The notes under the pieces: model-generated | Seen by the model: only the letters and a program-made list of their open reading frames with translations | Database searches by the model: none | What the model was told of the DNA's origin: nothing | Assembly: GCA_946635125.1 (NCBI GenBank) | Contig: CAMPBB010000034.1 | Location: 1 to 6,157, forward strand | Length of the DNA stretch: 6,157 bases | Reading direction: 5' to 3' | From: an uncultured Clostridia bacterium | GTDB taxonomy: Bacteria > Bacillota > Clostridia > Christensenellales > UBA1242 | Program-made: the position numbers and the translations under genes | In this document: positions 5,005-6,157 of the stretch, piece by piece | Layout: every line of letters starts with the position of its first letter | How positions within the stretch are numbered: the stretch's first letter is position 1

Positions 5005-5292
5005 ATGAAAATAAAACCATTATTTGACCGCATTGTGATAAAGCAAAATGAAGCGGAAACAAAAACAGCCAGCGGAATTATTCTTGCCGGCAATCAGGAA
5101 AAACCACAAACAGGAACTGTTTTAAGTGTTGGAGAGGGTGGAATTATTGATGGCAAAGAAATTGTTATGAAAATAAAACCAAACGACACAGTTATTTACC
5201 CAAAATATGCAGGAAGTGAATTTAAACTTGATGGGGAAACATTCATTGTGCTCCGTCAGAGCGATGTTTTGGCGATTTTGGAGGAGGATTAA
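5005..5292 (+). CDS. groES: GroES co-chaperonin (10 kDa chaperonin)
   Basis: GroES forms the seven-subunit lid that caps the GroEL folding chamber in the cytoplasm and triggers substrate encapsulation in an ATP-dependent cycle. The product has 95 residues, the normal family length. It begins KIKPLFDRIVIK, the family-typical first strand. The mobile loop that contacts GroEL is near 16-32, with the hydrophobic IIL at 25-27 in TKTASGIILAG. EKPQTGTVLSVGEG and KPNDTVIYPKYAGSE follow the usual order, and the protein ends VLAILEED. I chose ATG 5005 because AAAGGTGG (4989-4996) is about 8 bases upstream; an in-frame GTG at 4993 overlaps that site and is unlikely. It is the first gene of the operon, and groEL starts 3 bases after its stop codon. 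Confidence 0.97.
   Translation: MKIKPLFDRIVIKQNEAETKTASGIILAGNQEKPQTGTVLSVGEGGIIDGKEIVMKIKPNDTVIYPKYAGSEFKLDGETFIVLRQSDVLAILEED

Positions 5293-6157
<865 letters not shown>

Overview
The window is AT-rich chromosomal DNA. It has strong AAGGAG-type ribosome sites, extended -10 promoters carrying an upstream TG (TRTGn-type), and short U-tract terminators. A lipoprotein, a SPOR-domain membrane protein and a GroES-GroEL operon all fit a low-GC Gram-positive bacterium (Bacillota, Clostridia-like). An uncultured gut-type lineage is plausible, but the species cannot be read from this sequence. No tRNA, rRNA, CRISPR, insertion sequence or phage gene was seen.

Layout. Positions 1-924 hold a bidirectional terminator and two minus-strand genes of unknown function (37-594 and 655-924), each with its own promoter. 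Positions 925-1127 are a divergent promoter region. A Bax inhibitor-1/YccA-family seven-helix membrane protein (1128-1928) follows, closed by its own terminator. Next is a two-gene plus-strand operon: a secreted, membrane-anchored surface protein with an Ig-like region and two InlB-type B-repeats (2062-3486), then a small lipoprotein (3505-4104). That operon converges on a minus-strand SPOR-domain membrane protein (4126-4878), and the two share one bidirectional terminator. A second divergent promoter region (4879-5004) separates the SPOR gene from groES (5005-5292) and groEL (5296 to the window end, incomplete).

How the genes relate. Four of the eight genes encode envelope proteins (BI-1, the InlB-repeat protein, the lipoprotein and the SPOR protein). 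Only the InlB-repeat/lipoprotein pair and groES/groEL look co-transcribed. The groESL operon is the only part with a firmly known role, protein folding.

Main points for a second look: the SPOR gene has no ribosome site before its only ATG, and could be leaderless or start at AUU behind an internal GAGGTGA. The groESL control region lacks a CIRCE operator. The surface-protein/lipoprotein operon has no recognised function. No clear new multi-gene defence or mobile system is visible.
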